NCBI RefSeq assembly: GCF_000372965.1
Contig: NZ_KB890024.1
Coordinates: 4,428,304-4,492,303, forward strand
Length of the DNA: 64,000 nt
Origin: Hoeflea sp. 108
GTDB taxonomy: Bacteria; Pseudomonadota; Alphaproteobacteria; Rhizobiales; Rhizobiaceae
Reading direction: 5' to 3'
A program made the position numbers and the translations under genes. Of this stretch, positions 59,734-64,000 are shown in pieces (the first letter of the stretch is position 1; every line of letters begins with the position of its first letter). The notes beneath the pieces are model-generated. The model was not told the origin of the DNA, did not search any database, and saw nothing but the letters and a program-made list of their open reading frames with translations.

Positions 59734-60572
59734 TTTGTGTCTCCCCAGGCACCGGATGCCGCAACGGTTCGGGCAAAGTCGCTGAAATCGCGTGCAGGCC
59801 GCCCGAGCGCGCGTTCGACGCCGCCAGCGACATGGGCGTTTCGACCGTCGAGCACCTCGGTGAACAGCACCAACAGCAACGCGATGAGATCCTCCGGCAA
59901 CCCGGCCGCAGCCAGGCCAGCCTCGAAGTCGGCCGGCATGATCTCGATGAAACGGACATCGCGCCCGCTGGCCGCCGCGATCTCGGCAGCGGCATCGCTG
60001 AAACTGAGCAGGCGCGGGCCGGTCAGCTCGTAGAGCTGGCCGATATGGCGATCGTCGATGAGTGCGGCAACGGCCGCGTCGGCGATGTCGTCGGCATCAA
60101 CGAATGGCTCACCAACCGCACCCACCGGCAGGGCGATCTCGCCCGACAACACCGCATCCAGCAGGAAGCTTTCGCTGAAGTTCTGCATGAACCAGCTGCA
60201 GCGCAGCACGGTCCAGTCGGCACCCGCAGCGACGACCGCCTGTTCGGCGCGCTGCGCCTCGGGCTCGCCGCGACCGGACAGCAGCACCAACCGCTTGACG
60301 CCCATACCAACCGCCAGCCGGGCGAAGTTACCAACGATCTCGGCGGCGCCCGGTGCGGCGAGGTCGGGATGGTAGGAAACATAGACGGCGCGCGCGCCCT
60401 TGAGCGCCGTCGCCCATGTCGAACGATCCTCCCAGTCGAAGGGACGTGCAGCGTTGCGCGAACCGATGCGGACCGGCAGACCGCGTGCGGCCAGACGCCC
60501 GGCGACGCGGCGTCCGGTCTTTCCGGTGCCGCCAAGGATGAGGAAGGGAGCATTGGCAATTTCAGACGACAT
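59730..60572 (-). CDS. NmrA/NAD(P)-binding atypical SDR
   Basis: A 280-residue atypical SDR: ILGGTGKTGRRVAGRL binds NAD(P), RCSWFMQNFSESFL and GEPFVDADDIADAAVAAL are NmrA/QOR2-type. Catalytic Tyr-x3-Lys is absent, so it may be a redox sensor or a quinone reductase. ATG 60572 is used. It is transcribed away from TetR across a symmetric operator. Confidence 0.9.
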   Translation of the reverse strand: MSSEIANAPFLILGGTGKTGRRVAGRLAARGLPVRIGSRNAARPFDWEDRSTWATALKGARAVYVSYHPDLAAPGAAEIVGNFARLAVGMGVKRLVLLSGRGEPEAQRAEQAVVAAGADWTVLRCSWFMQNFSESFLLDAVLSGEIALPVGAVGEPFVDADDIADAAVAALIDDRHIGQLYELTGPRLLSFSDAAAEIAAASGRDVRFIEIMPADFEAGLAAAGLPEDLIALLLVLFTEVLDGRNAHVAGGVERALGRPARDFSDFARTVAASGAWGDTK

Positions 60573-60587
60573 CTTGGCCTCCACAAA

Positions 60588-60631
60588 ATATGAGCAATCC
60601 TCACATTTGCAAATGTGATAAACCCTCATAT
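60588..60631. promoter_or_regulatory. nested TetR operator
   Basis: CACATTTG-CAAATGTG is a perfect 16-base palindrome (60602-60617). It is flanked at exactly seven bases on each side by ATATGAG (60588-60594) and CTCATAT (60625-60631), themselves inverse to each other. The site fills the centre of the divergent TetR/NmrA gap. Confidence 0.8.
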
Positions 60632-60666
60632 TATGATCGTCAAGCGGAATCATCGCAGGCCTCACC

Positions 60667-61290
60667 ATGGACAAGACGGAAGACAGCGGCGCGCTGCGCC
60701 GGGCGCCAAGCCAGAAGCGCAGCCAGGAGCGGGTGGAGCGCATGCTGCAGGCAGCAACCGCCCTGATCGAGGAAAATGGCAGCGACGCCATGCGCATGGG
60801 CGAGGTGGCGGAACGCGCCGGCGTGTCGATCGGCTCGCTCTACCAGTATTTCCCCGACAAGGCGGCAATCGTGCGCACGCTGGCCGAGCGCTACAACGCC
60901 GAGGGCCGCACCTGCATATCCGACGGACTTGCAGGCGTGCGCGACATGGACGGCCTGCTCCAGGCTTTCGGCGCGCTGATCGACACCTATTACGGCATTT
61001 TCCTCGCCGAACCGGTGATGCGCGACATCTGGTCGGGCACCCAGGCTGACAAGGCGTTACGCGACATCGATCTGCGTGACTCCAGGGCCAATGGTGCGCT
61101 TTTGGCGGAAGCCTGGCAGCGCGTGGCACCCGCCGCGGAGGGCGAAGCCATCGAGCGCAAGGCGTTCCTCGTCATGTCGCTCGGCGAGGCGACCATGCGG
61201 CTGGCGATCTCGGTGGAGAGGGCGGAGGGCGATGCGCTGGTGGCCGGCTACAAGGCGATGGCGCTGAGGGAGATTGGGGCGAGCGGCTAG
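60667..61290 (+). CDS. TetR-family transcriptional regulator
   Basis: A 207-residue TetR. HTH region: RVERMLQAATALIEENGSDA, then AERAGVSIGSLYQYFPDKAA. The C-terminal ligand domain is of the TetR_C_17-like kind. Divergent from the NmrA-DUF1772 operon, with a 44-base nested palindrome between. Its stop overlaps, tail to tail, the stop of the next minus-strand gene. Confidence 0.92.
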   Translation: MDKTEDSGALRRAPSQKRSQERVERMLQAATALIEENGSDAMRMGEVAERAGVSIGSLYQYFPDKAAIVRTLAERYNAEGRTCISDGLAGVRDMDGLLQAFGALIDTYYGIFLAEPVMRDIWSGTQADKALRDIDLRDSRANGALLAEAWQRVAPAAEGEAIERKAFLVMSLGEATMRLAISVERAEGDALVAGYKAMALREIGASG

Positions 61291-61799
61291 AGAGGCGGCT
61301 CAACCGCAAACTGCCGTTCCAGCATCTCCAGTCGCTCCTCGTCGGCGCAAAGGGCAAGGCGTGCCAACGCCAACTGCTTGCGATGTAGCGCGACGACGGC
61401 CAGCGCGCAGGTCACGAGCTTCGGGTCCGTCTCAATCGTCAGATCGCGCAAGGCCAGTCGGAAAAGTTCGTCCCAGGCTTTGGCATAGTCCTGCATCAGC
61501 CAGCCGGGAACAGGTGGATTTCGTGGAAACATCAGCCGGGCCTCCTCGATCGTCGCGGCAAGCCCATAGAGCCCCCAATGGGCCGGGCGATGCTGCGCCG
61601 ATAGACGGACAAGCACGGGCACGGCAGCGTAGGATGCATCCCCCACGTCGCCTTGGTGATGCAATTCGTTCCAGAGTTCTTCCCAGGCGGCATCGTTGTC
61701 ATGATGTTCTGACAAAACCTCCAGCATCGGCCTCGGATCATAGGGAACCTTGTATCCTCCGACGAGGCTCCCCCACAGATTGTCGTCCTGCTTCGACAT
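61287..61799 (-). CDS. hypothetical HEAT-like helical protein
   Basis: A 170-residue soluble, mostly helical protein. The segment WNELHHQGDVGDASYAAVP with a following LVRLS helix resembles HEAT-repeat proteins that occur as immunity-like partners of toxins, but no toxin gene is nearby. GGGGAGG precedes ATG 61799. It converges on tetR with overlapping stop codons. Confidence 0.72.
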   Translation of the reverse strand: MSKQDDNLWGSLVGGYKVPYDPRPMLEVLSEHHDNDAAWEELWNELHHQGDVGDASYAAVPVLVRLSAQHRPAHWGLYGLAATIEEARLMFPRNPPVPGWLMQDYAKAWDELFRLALRDLTIETDPKLVTCALAVVALHRKQLALARLALCADEERLEMLERQFAVEPPL

Positions 61800-61850
61800 G
61801 CGCCTCCCCGCCAAAGACCTATCGGATAAATTTGCAGCGCTCGGGTCAAC

Positions 61851-61877
61851 AAAAAACCCGCCACGAGGGCGGGTTCT
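61851..61877 (-). terminator. rho-independent terminator after rpmE
   Basis: On the minus strand GAACCCGCC-CTCGT-GGCGGGTTTTTTG, an eight-pair stem and six T residues, 26 bases past the rpmE stop. Confidence 0.92.
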
Positions 61878-61902
61878 CTGTAACTCTGGAAGCAGGTTCG
61901 GC

Positions 61903-62124
61903 TTAGATGCCGAGGCCTTCGTAGCGCTTCTTGAACTTCGACAGACGGCCACCGCGGTCGAGCAGCGTCTGCTGGCCACCGGTCCAGGCCGGGTGCGTGG
62001 TCGGGTCGATATCGAGGTTCATCGTATCGCCTTCCTTGCCCCAGGTGGAGCGGGTAAGATATTCGGTGCCATTGGTCATGACGACCTTGATGGTGTGATA
62101 GTCGGGATGGATATCGGCCTTCAT
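61903..62124 (-). CDS. rpmE: 50S ribosomal protein L31 (C-minus type)
   Basis: A 73-residue L31: MKADIHPDYHTIKVVMTNGT and HPAWTGGQQTLLDRGGRL. The zinc-binding Cys residues of the classic form are absent, so it is the zinc-independent type. It sits at the subunit interface in the large subunit. AGGAA precedes ATG 62124. A strong terminator follows. Confidence 0.96.
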   Translation of the reverse strand: MKADIHPDYHTIKVVMTNGTEYLTRSTWGKEGDTMNLDIDPTTHPAWTGGQQTLLDRGGRLSKFKKRYEGLGI

Positions 62125-62313
62125 CGCTCTGTTCCTGCTGTCGCGGCGCGGCATACGCAGGTGTCCTGCGGCGATGCGCCTCTTTCGAAAACTCGAAGCC
62201 GCAGCTAGAAAAAGCCACGGCTTCAGAAACGGTCGGCGTGGCTATACATCAGCCAAATTCGAATCACAAGGCCGCCCAGCCGGCAAATGGGTCGCGGCCC
62301 AGAGGGAAATATC

Positions 62314-64000
<1,687 letters not shown>

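Noticed and set aside
61287..61799. Toxin-immunity system involving the HEAT-like protein
   Set aside because: The protein loosely resembles immunity-type HEAT repeats, but the neighbours are tetR and rpmE, and no toxin or secretion gene is present.

Overview
The window is a high-GC chromosomal segment of an alphaproteobacterium, most likely a Hyphomicrobiales (Rhizobiales) member of the Mesorhizobium/Aminobacter/Phyllobacterium type. The basis is gene content: trcR (DUF1013), gapR (DUF2312), DUF1127, DUF1192, paired YdcH-type DUF465 proteins, the dmeR-dmeF metal pair, C-minus forms of ribosomal proteins L36 and L31, and the short palindromic repeats typical of these genomes. Coding is dense on both strands. 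No rRNA, tRNA, CRISPR array, transposase or prophage was seen.

Layout. 1-5 kb: small accessory genes, a Bcr/CflA-type exporter with a structured RNA leader and tiny upstream ORF, a VOC protein, the C-terminal scar of a second exporter, and a TetA-like exporter. 5-9 kb: dmeRF, an SDR, and a DUF1127/DJ-1 pair bracketed by two copies of one operator next to a WYL regulator. 9-17 kb: GFA protein, serine hydrolase, trcR, a secreted HbpS/GlcG-like protein beside a two-component system, a methyltransferase and a quinone oxidoreductase. 17-24 kb: MFS and ArsR genes, two YdcH paralogs, purEK, and a reductase with an HxlR regulator. 24-30 kb: a conserved core block with rpmJ, a TPR protein, a hydrolase, pyk, DUF1036, N-formylglutamate amidohydrolase, DUF1244 and gapR.

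30-41 kb: a LysR/cupin/aldo-keto reductase/SDR cluster, a TerC protein, a class V aminotransferase opposite an AsnC regulator, and a catabolic-looking cluster of FMN reductase, LysR, flavin monooxygenase and TIM-barrel isomerase. 41-50 kb: msrB, a VWA protein and its probable MoxR partner separated by a lysozyme and an acetyltransferase, a structured RNA (probably 6S) before fthC, a YmdB-type phosphoesterase, a second TerC, and a stand-alone DnaB-like RecA-core protein. 50-64 kb: small regulator/effector pairs (ArsR/SRPBCC/VOC, HxlR/GST, TetR/NmrA/DUF1772), a winged-helix TPR regulator, a MASE1 diguanylate cyclase, a YebC protein, RDD and SelW-like genes, ddl, rpmE, and an ABC exporter cut by the window end.

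A recurring theme is local regulation: many divergent regulator/target pairs have a clear palindrome in the gap (dmeR, WYL, LysR, AsnC, ArsR, HxlR, TetR). The most unusual signals are the attenuator-like leader at 2.6-2.7 kb, the twin WYL-linked operators, the HbpS-like protein beside a two-component pair, the structured RNA at 46.5 kb and the DnaB-like orphan at 49.4 kb.
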